Shown: one piece after another, positions 33,278 to 42,592 of the stretch
Layout: the number at the start of each line of letters is the position of its first letter
How positions within the stretch are numbered: position 1 is the stretch's first letter
Source of the DNA: Shinella pollutisoli
GTDB lineage: Bacteria > Pseudomonadota > Alphaproteobacteria > Rhizobiales > Rhizobiaceae
Direction: 5' to 3'
Assembly: GCF_024609765.1 (NCBI RefSeq)
Contig: NZ_JANFDG010000004.1
Span: 1-64,000 of the forward strand
Length of the DNA stretch: 64,000 nt
The notes under the pieces: generated by a model
The model's database searches: none
The model's input: the letters and a program-made list of their open reading frames with translations, nothing else
Told to the model about the DNA's origin: nothing
Translations under genes and position numbers: made by a program

Positions 33278-34681
33278 TCAGGCGAAGACCACCTGGATGT
33301 CGGTGTATTCGGCAAGGCCTTCCTCGGCGAACTCGACGCCGAGGCCGGAGGCCTTCACGCCGCCGAAGGGGGCGTTCGGCTGGATGGCGCCGTGCTTGTT
33401 GATCCAGACCGAGCCGCAGGCGAGCCGGCCCGCGACGGCCTTCGCCGCGTCGATGTCGGAAGACCAGACCGAGCCGCCGAGCCCGTTCGGGCTGTCGTTG
33501 GCGAGCCGGATCGCCTCTTCCACATCCGAATAGCGGATGACCGGCAGCGCCGGGCCGAACTGCTCCTCGTCGACGAGCGGATCGCCGTTGCGGAGGCCGG
33601 CGACGATGGTCGGCGGGAAGAACAGGCCCTCGCCCGGTTCGCCGCCGAGCAGCACCCGGCCGCGGCCCCTGGCGTCGGCGACGAGGCGCGCGACCTTGTC
33701 GAACTGCATGCGGTTCTGGATCGGGCCGAGGATGCTCGCCTCGTCCATGCCGTTGCCGACGGGAATGTTTTTCGCATAGGCGACGAGTGCCGCGCAGACG
33801 GCGTCGTGGATGCTGTCGTGCACGTAGAGCCGCTTCATCGCCGCGCAGGTCTGGCCGTTGTTGATGAAGGCGCCCCAGAACAGGCCCTCGGCGATCTTTT
33901 CGGGATCGGCGTCGGGAAGCACGATGCCGGCGTCGTTGCCGCCCATTTCCAGCGTCAGCCGCTTCATCGTCGCGGCCGCCGACTGCATGACCTTCTGGCC
34001 GGTGGCGCAGGAGCCGGTGAAGACGATCTTCCTGATGTCCGGATGGGCCGACATGGCGGCGCCGAGGTTGAAGGCCTTGTCGTCGCCGGTGACGACGTTG
34101 ACGACGCCCGGCGGCAGCACCTCGTTCATGATCTCGACGAGGCGCAGCGTCGACAGCGGTGTCAAGGGCGAGGGCTTGACGACGACGGTGTTGCCGGTGC
34201 GCAGCGCCGGAAGGATATGCCAGACGGCGATCATCACCGGAAAGTTCCACGGCGTGATCGAGCCGACGACGCCGAGCGGCTTGCGGTGAAGCTCGACGCG
34301 GCCCTCATCGTTGTCCTGCAGCACCTTGACGGGCAGCGTGAGCCCCGTCGTGTAGCCGGCCCAGGCGACGGCGCCGCCCACTTCCCAGCGCGAGCCGAGG
34401 CCATTCAGCGGCTTGCCCTGCTCCAGCGTGACGATCTCGGCGAGTTCGCCCGCGTGTTCCTCGATCTTGGCGGTGACGGCCGCGCAGGCGGCCTGCAGGG
34501 CCTCGTCGCTCCGTGCGGACCAGCTCGCGAAGGCCGCCCTGGCGACGGCGACCGCCGCGTCCAGCTCCGCCTGGCCCATGTTCGGCGCGCGGCCGACCTC
34601 CTCGCCCGTTGCCGGATTGATGACGGAAAACTCCGTGCCGGCGCTAGCCGGCTTGCCGCCGATGGTTGCCCTGTATTCCAT
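33278..34681 (-). CDS. Aldehyde dehydrogenase (probable phenylacetaldehyde dehydrogenase)
   Basis: NAD(P)-dependent aldehyde dehydrogenase of 467 residues. The fold marks are SITPWNFPVMIAVWHILPAL, VFTGSCATGQKVMQ, the general-base glutamate in TLEMGGNDAG and the catalytic cysteine in NNGQTCAAMKRLYV, then EQFGPALPVIRY. Lying 28 bases before the amine oxidase and after a FeaR-like regulator, it most likely oxidises phenylacetaldehyde to phenylacetate (FeaB role). The sequence class itself would also fit other semialdehydes, so this role rests on context. Confidence 0.85.
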   Translation of the reverse strand: MEYRATIGGKPASAGTEFSVINPATGEEVGRAPNMGQAELDAAVAVARAAFASWSARSDEALQAACAAVTAKIEEHAGELAEIVTLEQGKPLNGLGSRWEVGGAVAWAGYTTGLTLPVKVLQDNDEGRVELHRKPLGVVGSITPWNFPVMIAVWHILPALRTGNTVVVKPSPLTPLSTLRLVEIMNEVLPPGVVNVVTGDDKAFNLGAAMSAHPDIRKIVFTGSCATGQKVMQSAAATMKRLTLEMGGNDAGIVLPDADPEKIAEGLFWGAFINNGQTCAAMKRLYVHDSIHDAVCAALVAYAKNIPVGNGMDEASILGPIQNRMQFDKVARLVADARGRGRVLLGGEPGEGLFFPPTIVAGLRNGDPLVDEEQFGPALPVIRYSDVEEAIRLANDSPNGLGGSVWSSDIDAAKAVAGRLACGSVWINKHGAIQPNAPFGGVKASGLGVEFAEEGLAEYTDIQVVFA

Positions 34682-34798
34682 CCTGTCCGCCTCCTCCGAA
34701 ACGTCCCGCCTCCTCCGGCGGGATCATGGACGGTCGAGAATAGGCGCGGACGGGGCGGCGGACTTGGACGGGGCCGTCCCGCCTTTTGGACAAAAGCG

Positions 34799-35713
34799 TC
34801 AGTGACAGCGCGCGACCGCGCCCGGCGTCGTGCCGTATTTCTTGCGGAACTCGCGGTAGAAATAGGAGAGGTCGTTGAAGCCGCAGTCGAAGGCGACGGC
34901 GGTGACGCCCTCGGCGGCCTGTTCGTTCCTGCGGGCGGAGAGCCGCGCATGGGCGAGCTCCAGCCGGCGGCCGAGCAGGCGATGGCCGGGCGTCTCGCCG
35001 AGCGGGCGGAAATGGCGCTGCAGCATGCGTTCCGAGACGTTGAGGCGGGCGGCGAGCTCGCGCGGGCCGAAGGAAGGGTCGGCGCGGTGGCGGTCGATCA
35101 TGGCGAGCGCGCGCGACAGCAGCGTCTCGGCGTTGCCGGTGCCGCGGCCGTGCAGGTAGGCGCCCATCAGGCAGAGGAAGGCCTCGCCGAGCTGCGCCTG
35201 CGCGCCCTCCTCCAGAAGCATCTTGGCGATCACCGCGCGCATTGCGAGCCAGAGCGGATCGTCGCGCGAGATCGAGAGCCCGCCCGCGCAGGCGTGGCCG
35301 AAACGGTGCACGACTTCCTCGCGCGGGATGTGCAGCGACACCTGGTTGGAGCGCTCGCCGCGATAGAGGAAGGAGGACGGTTTTACGGAATCGACCAGGA
35401 ACATGTCGCCGGGGGAAAGCTCGGCCACCCGGTCGCCCTGCTCGACGCGACACTGGCCGGCATCCTGTACCAGCAGGAAGAAATATTCGCCCGGGTCCTG
35501 GCGGATGGCGCGGGGGCTGCGGGCGACCTCGGAGGCGTCGAGCGCGACGATCGCCGTGTCGAACGGGCCGACGCGGCGCGTCGCGACGTCGCCGTTGACG
35601 ACGCCCGAGCGGCCCATCGGCTCCAGGGCGAAGGCGCCGCAGACCCGCCTGATCTCGGCCTCGAGGATTTCCACCGGTACCGGTCTGTGTCCCGGCGTCG
35701 TCAGCGACTGCAT
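34799..35713 (-). CDS. feaR: AraC-family regulator (FeaR-like)
   Basis: A 304-residue activator. The N-terminal sensing domain resembles that of FeaR (FLLVQDAGQCRVEQGDRVAE and the GDMFLVDSVKPSSFLYRGER block). The C-terminal double HTH runs through ELAARLNVSERMLQRHFRPL and VAFDCGFNDLSYFYREFRKK, ending YGTTPGAVARCH. It is transcribed toward the aldehyde dehydrogenase and amine oxidase genes. The 117-base gap holds an inverted repeat CCCGCC/GGCGGG and is where it may bind. The inducer is presumably an aromatic amine or aldehyde. Confidence 0.83.
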   Translation of the reverse strand: MQSLTTPGHRPVPVEILEAEIRRVCGAFALEPMGRSGVVNGDVATRRVGPFDTAIVALDASEVARSPRAIRQDPGEYFFLLVQDAGQCRVEQGDRVAELSPGDMFLVDSVKPSSFLYRGERSNQVSLHIPREEVVHRFGHACAGGLSISRDDPLWLAMRAVIAKMLLEEGAQAQLGEAFLCLMGAYLHGRGTGNAETLLSRALAMIDRHRADPSFGPRELAARLNVSERMLQRHFRPLGETPGHRLLGRRLELAHARLSARRNEQAAEGVTAVAFDCGFNDLSYFYREFRKKYGTTPGAVARCH

Positions 35714-35771
35714 CGTGCCCTCCCCGGCTTCAGCAGACCAAACCTATCTCACCACAGTCCGCGCCGCTTGC

Positions 35772-37832
35772 CTATCGCCCCCCGGCGGAAAAGCCGCCCG
35801 CTTCCGCCGCCCGGCGGAGCCCGCCGGAGGGCGGATCGGCAAGGCCTTCGGCGGCCAGCCTCTCAAGCACCGCCACGACCTCGGCGAGGCCCTGCGCCTC
35901 GGCATGGTGCATCGGCCCGCCGCGCCAGCGCGGAAAACCGTAGCCGTGGATCTTCACGAGATCGATGTCGGCGGGACGCAGCGCCACGCCCTCGCCGAGG
36001 ATGCGCACCGCCTCGTTCACCATCGGCAGCACGATGGCGTCGGCGATCTCCGCCTCGCTCCAGTCGCGCTGCGGCCGTCCGGCGGCTTCCTCGGCGATGA
36101 TCGCCGCCACGGCGTCGGACGGTCTCGGCGTGCGCTCGCCGGGGGCGTAGTCGTACCAGCCGCCGCCCGTCTTCTGGCCGAGACGGTTCAGAGCGCAGAG
36201 CCGTTCCGCCACGGGGGCGAAGGGGGTTTCGCCGCGTTCGCGGGCGGCCTTGCGCTGGAAGGCGGCGATGTCGAGGCCGCCGAGGTCCTGCGCCTCGAAG
36301 GGGCCCATCGGCAGGCCGAAGGCGCGCAGGGCGGCGTCGACGGCGGACGGGGTGGCACCCGACAGCAGCAGCCGCTCGGCCTGCGCGCGCGTCACCTTGA
36401 GGATGCGGTTGCCGATGAAGCCGTCGCAGATGCCGGCGCGCACCGGGATCTTTTTCAGGAGCCGGGCGAGCGAAAAGCCGGTCGCCAGCGTCTCGGGCGC
36501 GGTCTTGTCCGTGGGGACGATCTCCAGCAGCTTCATCACATGGGCGGGACTGAAGAAGTGCAGGCCGAGGAAGCGCTCCGGCCGGGCGATGCCCTCGCTG
36601 ATCGCCTGCGGATCGAGATAGGAGGTGTTGGTGGCGAGCACGGCGTCGGCGCGGCAGACTTCGGAGAGTTTTTCAAACACCGCACGCTTGACGGCAAGGT
36701 CCTCGAACACGGCCTCGATGACGAGGTCCGTGTCGGCGAGGAGGCCGTAGTCGTCGCTGCCGGTGAGGCCGGCCATGCGCTCGGCGGCGGTCTCCGCGGC
36801 GATGCGGCCGCGCTTGACCGAGCCGTCGAAGATCGAACGGACATTGGCGATGCCGCGCTCGACGGCGGCCGCGTCGCGCTCGATCAGGACCACCGGCAGG
36901 CCGGCGTCGCGCAGTGCCGCGGCGATGCCGGCGCCCATCGTGCCGCCGCCGACAACGGCGGCCGAGCGCAGCGGCAGCGGCGAGACGCCCGCAAGCTCCG
37001 GCGGGCGCGGTGCGGCGCGCTCGGCGAAAAAGACATGGCGCAGCGCCGCTGCCTGTTCGGAGCCGCGCAGGTCGAGGAAGGTCGCCCGCTCAAAGGCCAT
37101 GGCGCTCGCAAAATCCGTCCCGCAGGCGTTGCGGACGGAGGCGAGCGCCCGGAGCGGTGCCGCCTCGCGCTTCGCCTTCGCCGCGACGGATTTTTCCACG
37201 GCTTCCCAGAAGCCCGCCTCGACGGGAACGACGTCCCTTGCGGAGATCGGTTGGGGCGCAGGCTTTCCGGCGATCTCCTCCGCGAAGGCGACGGCGCCCG
37301 CACTTAGATCGCCGTCGATAATGGCGTCGACGAGGCCGAGTTCCTGCGCCTTTTTCGCGCCGACTGGGTTGCCGCCCGTCACCAGGTCGACCGCGGCGGC
37401 GGGGCCGATCAGGCGCGGCAGGCGTACGGTGCCGCCGGCACCCGGGACAAGGCCGAGCTTGACCTCCGGCAGGCCGAGGCTGGCGGAAGGGACGGCCACC
37501 CGCCAGGCGCAGCCGAGCGCCACCTCCAGCCCGCCGCCGAGCGCGCTGCCGTGGATCGCCGCGACCCAGGGCTTTTGCGCCGCCTCGATCGCCGCCACCA
37601 CGTCCGGCAGGTGCGGCGGCTCGGGCGGCCTGCCGAATTCGTTGACGTCGGCGCCGGCGATGAAGGTGCGGCCGGCGCAGGCGAGCACGACGGCCTCGAC
37701 CGCCGCGTCCGCGTCGAGCGCGGCCACGGCCTCGACCAGCGCCTGCCTGAGCGCCTTCGACAGGGCGTTGACGGGCGGGTTGTCGACGGTGACGACGGCG
37801 ATCCGGCCTTCGCGGGCGATGGTGACGGTCAT
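35772..37832 (-). CDS. Bifunctional enoyl-CoA hydratase / 3-hydroxyacyl-CoA dehydrogenase (FadJ-like)
   Basis: A 686-residue fusion. Residues about 1-190 are a crotonase domain: oxyanion-hole segments FIAGADVNEFG and AAIHGSALGGGLEVALGC, then GLPEVKLGLVPGAGGTVRLP. Residues about 290-590 are a 3-hydroxyacyl-CoA dehydrogenase: NAD site VVGGGTMGAGIAAALRDAG, catalytic His in LGLHFFSPAHVMKLLEIV, then a C-terminal repeat (GGGWYDYAPG). No separate paaF or paaH gene is seen in the island, so this protein could hydrate 2,3-dehydroadipyl-CoA and oxidise 3-hydroxyadipyl-CoA. General fatty-acid oxidation is the alternative. It ends the minus-strand block that begins at paaN. Confidence 0.88.
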   Translation of the reverse strand: MTVTIAREGRIAVVTVDNPPVNALSKALRQALVEAVAALDADAAVEAVVLACAGRTFIAGADVNEFGRPPEPPHLPDVVAAIEAAQKPWVAAIHGSALGGGLEVALGCAWRVAVPSASLGLPEVKLGLVPGAGGTVRLPRLIGPAAAVDLVTGGNPVGAKKAQELGLVDAIIDGDLSAGAVAFAEEIAGKPAPQPISARDVVPVEAGFWEAVEKSVAAKAKREAAPLRALASVRNACGTDFASAMAFERATFLDLRGSEQAAALRHVFFAERAAPRPPELAGVSPLPLRSAAVVGGGTMGAGIAAALRDAGLPVVLIERDAAAVERGIANVRSIFDGSVKRGRIAAETAAERMAGLTGSDDYGLLADTDLVIEAVFEDLAVKRAVFEKLSEVCRADAVLATNTSYLDPQAISEGIARPERFLGLHFFSPAHVMKLLEIVPTDKTAPETLATGFSLARLLKKIPVRAGICDGFIGNRILKVTRAQAERLLLSGATPSAVDAALRAFGLPMGPFEAQDLGGLDIAAFQRKAARERGETPFAPVAERLCALNRLGQKTGGGWYDYAPGERTPRPSDAVAAIIAEEAAGRPQRDWSEAEIADAIVLPMVNEAVRILGEGVALRPADIDLVKIHGYGFPRWRGGPMHHAEAQGLAEVVAVLERLAAEGLADPPSGGLRRAAEAGGFSAGGR

Positions 37833-37872
37833 GCTTTCATATCCTTCCTGTCGAATACGGTTCGACTCCGCT

Positions 37873-37982
37873 TCCCCTTCTCCCCACCGGGGAGAAGGTG
37901 GCCCGAAGGGCCGGATGAGGGGGCGGACGCGGCGTCCCCCTCATCCCGCTGCCGCGACCTCTCCCCGATGGGGAGAAGGGGC
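37873..37982. repeat. GC-rich palindromic repeat, family A
   Basis: Shortened copy (about 110 bases) with CTTCTCCCCACCGGGGAGAA, GGCCCGAAGGGCCGGATGAG and a deleted middle; lies between livF and the FadJ-like gene. Confidence 0.85.
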
Positions 37983-38025
37983 AGGAGGCGCCGTCCTGGT
38001 TCCACATGCGACTGCTCCACCCTTC

Positions 38026-38727
38026 TCATATCCCCAGATAGGCGGCGCGGATGCGTTCGTCGGCGATGAGCTCGGCGGCGGGGCCGGACATGGTGATCCT
38101 GCCCGTCTCCATCACATAGCCGCGGTCGGCGATGGAGAGCGCGCCGAAGGCGTTCTGCTCCACCAGCAGCACCGTGACGCCGAGCGCCTTCAGGCTCTTC
38201 ACCACGTCGAAGATCTGCGCGACGAGGATGGGGGCGAGCCCCATGCTCGGTTCGTCGAGCAGCAGGCAGGAGGGCCGGCCCATCAGCGCGCGGGCGATGG
38301 CCAGCATCTGCTGCTGGCCGCCCGAGAGGCCGCCGGCCGCGAGGTCGCGCTTCTCTTTCAAAATGGGGAACATTGCGAAGGCGTCCTGCATGTCCCGGTC
38401 CACCTGCTCGTCGGCGAAGAGATAGGCGCCGAGACGCAGGTTCTCCTCGACGGTGAGGTTGGTGAAGATCTGCCGGCCCTCCGGCGATTGCGCGAGGCCG
38501 CGCTTCACGCGGGCATGCGCCGGCACCGCCGTCAGCGTCTCGCCGCGGAAGACGATGGAGCCGGAGGACACGGGCTGGATGCCGGAGAGGCATTTCAGCA
38601 GCGTCGTCTTGCCGGCGCCGTTGGCGCCGACCACCGTGACGATCTCGCCGGAGGCGACGTCGAGGTCGATGCCGTGCAGCACCTCGATGCGGCCGTAGCG
38701 CGAGCGCAGTCCCTCAACCGTCAGCAT
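38026..38727 (-). CDS. livF: Branched-chain-type ABC transporter ATP-binding protein LivF
   Basis: A 233-residue ATPase of the LivF type. Walker A is GANGAGKTTLLKCLSG, the signature LSGGQQQMLAIARALMGRP, Walker B CLLLDEPSMGLAPIL, and it has the LivF-specific ending MSGPAAELIADERIRAAYLG. It overlaps livG by 14 bases. In the paa island it likely powers uptake of an aromatic acid or amine instead of leucine, but only context supports that. Confidence 0.9.
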   Translation of the reverse strand: MLTVEGLRSRYGRIEVLHGIDLDVASGEIVTVVGANGAGKTTLLKCLSGIQPVSSGSIVFRGETLTAVPAHARVKRGLAQSPEGRQIFTNLTVEENLRLGAYLFADEQVDRDMQDAFAMFPILKEKRDLAAGGLSGGQQQMLAIARALMGRPSCLLLDEPSMGLAPILVAQIFDVVKSLKALGVTVLLVEQNAFGALSIADRGYVMETGRITMSGPAAELIADERIRAAYLGI

Positions 38728-39499
38728 GGGTGGCCTCCGTCGCCTGGGCGCCGAGATAGGCCTCGATGACGCGCGGGTCGCGCGAGATCGCCGCGGGCTC
38801 CCCTTCGGCGATCTTCTCGCCGTGGTCGAGCACGACGATGTGGTTGGAAATGCGCATGACCATCTTCATGTCGTGCTCCACGAGCAGGATCGAGACGCCC
38901 TCGGCGGCGACCGCGGCGATCAGGTGGTCGATCTCCTCCGTCTCCACCGCGTTGCAGCCGGCCGCCGGCTCGTCGAGGAGCAGCACCCGGGGTTTGAGCG
39001 CCAGCGCGCGGGCGATCTCCAGCCGCTTCAGCGCGCCGTAGGAGAGCGAGCCCGCCTCCTGGCTTGCGGCGCGGCCGAGGCCGACGCGCTCCAAGAGCGC
39101 GCGCGCACCCGCTTCCGATTCCCGGCTGCGGCGGCGCGAGGCCGGCAGTGCGAAGAGGTCGGCGAGCACCGGGCCGCGCTCGTGCAGGTGATGGCCGGCG
39201 ACGGCGTTCTCCAGCACCGTCATCGACTGGAAGATCTGCAGGTTCTGGAAGGTGCGCGACAGGCCGCGGCGGGCGAGCAGATGCGGCGGCATGCGGGTGA
39301 CGTCCTCGCCGTCGAGCAGGACGCGGCCGCGCGCCGGCGCATAGACGCCGGAGATCATGTTGAACAGCGTCGTCTTGCCGGCGCCGTTCGGGCCGATGAC
39401 GGAGACGATCTCGCCGGGTTTGAGGGAGAAGCTCACGTCGTTGACGGCGCGAAGGCCGCCGAAGTCGATGCCCAGTCCCTCGATTTGAAGCAGGCTCAT
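38714..39499 (-). CDS. livG: Branched-chain-type ABC transporter ATP-binding protein LivG
   Basis: A 261-residue LivG-type ATPase started at MSLLQIEGL. Walker A is GPNGAGKTTLFNMISG, then RRGLSRTFQNLQIFQSMTVL typical of LivG. The signature region is SLSYGALKRLEIARAL (SYG where canonical proteins have SGG, as usual for LivG), and Walker B is VLLLDEPAAGCNAVE, where most LivG have AAGLN. It ends DPRVIEAYLGAQATEATHAD. It overlaps livM by four bases. Confidence 0.9.
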   Translation of the reverse strand: MSLLQIEGLGIDFGGLRAVNDVSFSLKPGEIVSVIGPNGAGKTTLFNMISGVYAPARGRVLLDGEDVTRMPPHLLARRGLSRTFQNLQIFQSMTVLENAVAGHHLHERGPVLADLFALPASRRRSRESEAGARALLERVGLGRAASQEAGSLSYGALKRLEIARALALKPRVLLLDEPAAGCNAVETEEIDHLIAAVAAEGVSILLVEHDMKMVMRISNHIVVLDHGEKIAEGEPAAISRDPRVIEAYLGAQATEATHADG

Positions 39500-40452
39500 T
39501 CCCCCCTCCCCCGGACAAGGCGCGCGAGCGAGGGCAGAAGCCCCTCGCGCATGAAGATCATGACGAGCATCATCACCAGGCCGAGCATCAGCTGCTCGTA
39601 TTCCTGGAAGACGGTGAGCACCTGCGGCAGCGTGGTGAGGATCGCCGCCCCGAGGATCGCCCCGAGCACGGAGCCGGCGCCGCCGAGCACCGCCATCGTC
39701 ACCATCTCGATCGAATGCATGAAGCCGGCGACGTCGGGCGTGATGAACTTGTTCTGCAGCGCGAGCAGCGAGCCCGAGGCCGAGGCATAGACCGCCGAGA
39801 CGACGAAGGCGACGAGCTTGTAGCGGGCGACGTCGACGCCGACCGTGCGTGCGGCGACCTCCGAGCCGTGCAGGGCGCGAAGGGCCCGGCCGGTCGGGCT
39901 GTGGTGGAGGTTGAGCGCGAGCCAGGCGCCGATCACCAGCACGAGGCCGGAGAAGGCATACCAGAACTGGGTGTTGGAGAGGTCGATGCCGATCGCCTTC
40001 AGCGCGGCGCGCAGCCCCATCTCCTCCACCGCCATGCCGTCCGGCCCGCCGGTGAGCCACGCCTCGTTCGACAGCACCATCGACACGAGGATGCCGAAGC
40101 CGAGGCTGGCGACGGCGAGGTAATAGCCCTTGAGGCGCAGGATCGGCCGGCCGACCAGGAAGGCGATGAGCGCGGAGAGTGCGGCCCCCAGCACGGCGGC
40201 GAGTGCCGGATGCAGGCCGAGATGGACGGGGGCGAGCGCGCAGGCATAGGCGCCGATGCCGGCGAAGCCCGCATGGCCGAGGCTGATCTGGCCGGCATAG
40301 CCGATCAGGATGACGAGGCCCGTCACCGCCAGCCCGTTGACGAAGATCAGCGAGCCGACGCGGTAGTAATAGGAGGACGGGAAGAAGACGGGGGCAACGG
40401 CGATCACCGCCATGAGCACGAGAAGGGTCGTGGCCTTGCCGGAAAGCCGCAT
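39496..40452 (-). CDS. livM: Branched-chain-type ABC transporter permease LivM
   Basis: A 318-residue permease with many hydrophobic helices, started at MRLSGKATTLLVLM. LivM marks are GYAGQISLGHAGFAGIGAYA, the helix VGRPILRLKGYYLAVASLGF and LHGSEVAARTVGVDVARYKL. It overlaps livG by four bases and lies two bases from livH, so the five transporter genes form one operon. Confidence 0.9.
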   Translation of the reverse strand: MRLSGKATTLLVLMAVIAVAPVFFPSSYYYRVGSLIFVNGLAVTGLVILIGYAGQISLGHAGFAGIGAYACALAPVHLGLHPALAAVLGAALSALIAFLVGRPILRLKGYYLAVASLGFGILVSMVLSNEAWLTGGPDGMAVEEMGLRAALKAIGIDLSNTQFWYAFSGLVLVIGAWLALNLHHSPTGRALRALHGSEVAARTVGVDVARYKLVAFVVSAVYASASGSLLALQNKFITPDVAGFMHSIEMVTMAVLGGAGSVLGAILGAAILTTLPQVLTVFQEYEQLMLGLVMMLVMIFMREGLLPSLARLVRGRGE

Positions 40453-40454
40453 GG

Positions 40455-41327
40455 TTACACCCGATCCGTCGACTTGCGGCCGAACAGGCCCTGCGGCATG
40501 GCGAAGAGCACGGCGAGGATGACGACGAAGGCGGCCGCGTCCTTGTATTGCGAGGAGACGTAGCCGGCCGTCATCGCCTCCAGCAGGCCGAGCAGCAGGC
40601 CGCCGGCGAGCGCGCCCTTGGGGTTGCCCATGCCGCCGAGCATGGCGGCGGCGAAGCCCTTGAGCGCCAGCGCGAGGCCGACGTCGTAGCTCGTCATCGT
40701 GATCGGCGTCACCAGCACGCCGGCGAGCGCGCCGATCGCCGCCGACATGGCGAAGGAGAGCGTCATCACGTAATTGGTGTTGATGCCGACGAGCTGGGCG
40801 GCGATGCGGTTGTTGGCCGTCGCCAGCACCGCGCGGCCGGTCAGCGTGCGCGTGAAGAACAGCCAGAGGCCGAAGAAGACGGCGAGCGCGCCGGCGATCA
40901 CCCACAGGCTCTGCGGCAGGATCGTCGCGCCGCCGACGGCGATCGGCCGGTCGCCGGAGAAGGCCGGGAAGCGGTGGATCTGCTTGTCGAAGACGAGCTG
41001 GGTGGCGCCGCGGATGAAGATGGAGGCGCCGATCGTGATGATGATCAGCGAGACGACCGGCGCGCCGCGGGCGGGCTCGATCGCCAGCTTGTTCAGCGCG
41101 ACGCCGACCGCCGCGGTGGCGGCGATGGCGATCAGCGCGGCAAGCGGCAGCGGGAGGCCGGCCGCATGCGAGAAGACGGTGATCATGCCGCCGAGCATGA
41201 CGAACTCGCCCTGGGCGAAGTTCACGACGTCGGAGGCGTTGTAGATGATCGTGAAGCCGAGGGCGACGAGCGCATAGACCGCGCCGACCGTGATCCCGGA
41301 GAGAAGGAATTGCAGGAGTTCGGGCAT
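40455..41327 (-). CDS. livH: Branched-chain-type ABC transporter permease LivH
   Basis: A 290-residue permease, started at MPELLQFLLSGITVGAVYAL. LivH blocks are NASDVVNFAQGEFVMLGGMI and RAVLATANNRIAAQLVGINT. It pairs with LivM in the membrane. The gene follows the binding-protein gene by about 80 bases. Confidence 0.9.
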   Translation of the reverse strand: MPELLQFLLSGITVGAVYALVALGFTIIYNASDVVNFAQGEFVMLGGMITVFSHAAGLPLPLAALIAIAATAAVGVALNKLAIEPARGAPVVSLIIITIGASIFIRGATQLVFDKQIHRFPAFSGDRPIAVGGATILPQSLWVIAGALAVFFGLWLFFTRTLTGRAVLATANNRIAAQLVGINTNYVMTLSFAMSAAIGALAGVLVTPITMTSYDVGLALALKGFAAAMLGGMGNPKGALAGGLLLGLLEAMTAGYVSSQYKDAAAFVVILAVLFAMPQGLFGRKSTDRV

Positions 41328-41406
41328 GGATGCCTCCGCTTGCCGCGCGACGGTTCCCGCCGGCCCCGGCGCTTGCGGCGCGGGACCGGCGGCACGGGCC
41401 TCTCGA

Positions 41407-42543
41407 CTACTCGACGATCTTCCAGCCGCCGTTCTCGATCTCAAGCATGCGGAAGGCCGACAGGTCGAGGCCGAGGTGATCCTCGGCCGACATGGTGACG
41501 GTGCCCGTCGTGCCGACGAGCCCGGAGGTCGCCTCGATGGCGTCGCGGATCGCCGACGGCTCGGCGCTGCCGGCGCGGGAGATCGCGTCGACGAGGATGC
41601 GCAGCGCATCGTGCGCATAGCCGCCGAAGGTCGAGACCGGCTTGCCGGTCGCCTTCTCGTAGGCATCCTTGTAGGCGGTGACCACGGCGCGCTGCGGGTC
41701 GCTTTCCGGCAGCAGGCCGGCGACGAGGAGCGCGGTGCCCGGCAGGCGCACGCCTTCCGCCGCTTCCGCGCCGGCAAGCTCGATGAAGCCGTCCGAGGCG
41801 ACGCCGTGCGACTGGTAGAGCGGCAGGCCGACGGCGAGCTGCGCATAGTTGCGGGTGACGATCGCCGGGCCCTGGCCGAAGCCGGGGTTCAGCACCGCCT
41901 GGATGCCGTCCTTGCCCTTGATGTTGGTGAGCTGCGGCGTCATGTCGGCGTCGGTCGGGCCATAGGTCTCGTCGGCCAGAACCTCGATGCCGTAGTCCGC
42001 GACGATCTCCAGGCACTGCTTGCGCATCGAGGCGCCGAAGCCGTCGGAGCCGGAGATCAGGCCGATCTTCGTGTAGCCGTTTGCCTTCATGTCCTCGAAG
42101 ATCTTGGCGCAGGCCATGCGGTCCGTGTGCGGCGTCTTGAAGGTGTGAGGCCGGACCGGGTCGATGATCTCGATTGCACCCGCAAGCGAGATGAACGGGA
42201 TCTCGGCGTCCTCCAGCACGGGGATGATCGCCATCGAGGTGCCGGTGGTCGTGCCGCCGATGACGGCGATGACCTCGTCGTCCTCGACGAGGCGGGTGGC
42301 GAAGGTGCGCGCCTTGTTCGGGTCGCCGCCGTCGTCGTAGAGGACGAGCTCGATCTTCTCGCCGTTGACGCCGCCGGCCGCGTTGATCTCCTCGACGAGG
42401 AGCTTCAGGGTCTTGGCCTCCGGATCGCCGAGGAACGAGGCGGGGCCGGTCTCCGAGACCGTGGCGCCGACCTTGATGTCGGCAAGGGCCGGAGCTGCGA
42501 GCCCGAGGACGAGCGCGAGCGCAGTGGTGGTGAAAAGTTTCAT
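41407..42543 (-). CDS. Branched-chain-type ABC transporter substrate-binding protein
   Basis: Periplasmic family 6 binding protein, 378 residues, signal peptide MKLFTTTALALVLGLAAPALA. Family blocks are IKVGATVSETGPASFLGDPE, KTLKLLVEEINAAGGVNGEK and LVLYDDGGDPNKARTFATRL. GGGAGGAGAACC precedes the ATG. It leads the livHMGF genes and lies 50 bases after paaN. Aromatic-acid-binding relatives of this class exist, so phenylacetate or a hydroxylated relative is a reasonable ligand guess. Confidence 0.88.
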   Translation of the reverse strand: MKLFTTTALALVLGLAAPALADIKVGATVSETGPASFLGDPEAKTLKLLVEEINAAGGVNGEKIELVLYDDGGDPNKARTFATRLVEDDEVIAVIGGTTTGTSMAIIPVLEDAEIPFISLAGAIEIIDPVRPHTFKTPHTDRMACAKIFEDMKANGYTKIGLISGSDGFGASMRKQCLEIVADYGIEVLADETYGPTDADMTPQLTNIKGKDGIQAVLNPGFGQGPAIVTRNYAQLAVGLPLYQSHGVASDGFIELAGAEAAEGVRLPGTALLVAGLLPESDPQRAVVTAYKDAYEKATGKPVSTFGGYAHDALRILVDAISRAGSAEPSAIRDAIEATSGLVGTTGTVTMSAEDHLGLDLSAFRMLEIENGGWKIVE

Positions 42544-42592
42544 GTCGGTTCTCCTCCCAACAGGTGAAAAAGGGTTAAGGCCGTGGCTCCTC

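Noticed and set aside
31138-33402. A 754-codon plus-strand frame opposite the amine oxidase
   Set aside because: The amine oxidase on the other strand has all its cofactor and copper motifs; this frame has none.
33101-36100. A 999-codon open frame on the plus strand
   Set aside because: It is antisense to the amine oxidase start, the aldehyde dehydrogenase and feaR, whose catalytic motifs are intact. Low-complexity composition marks it as a shadow.
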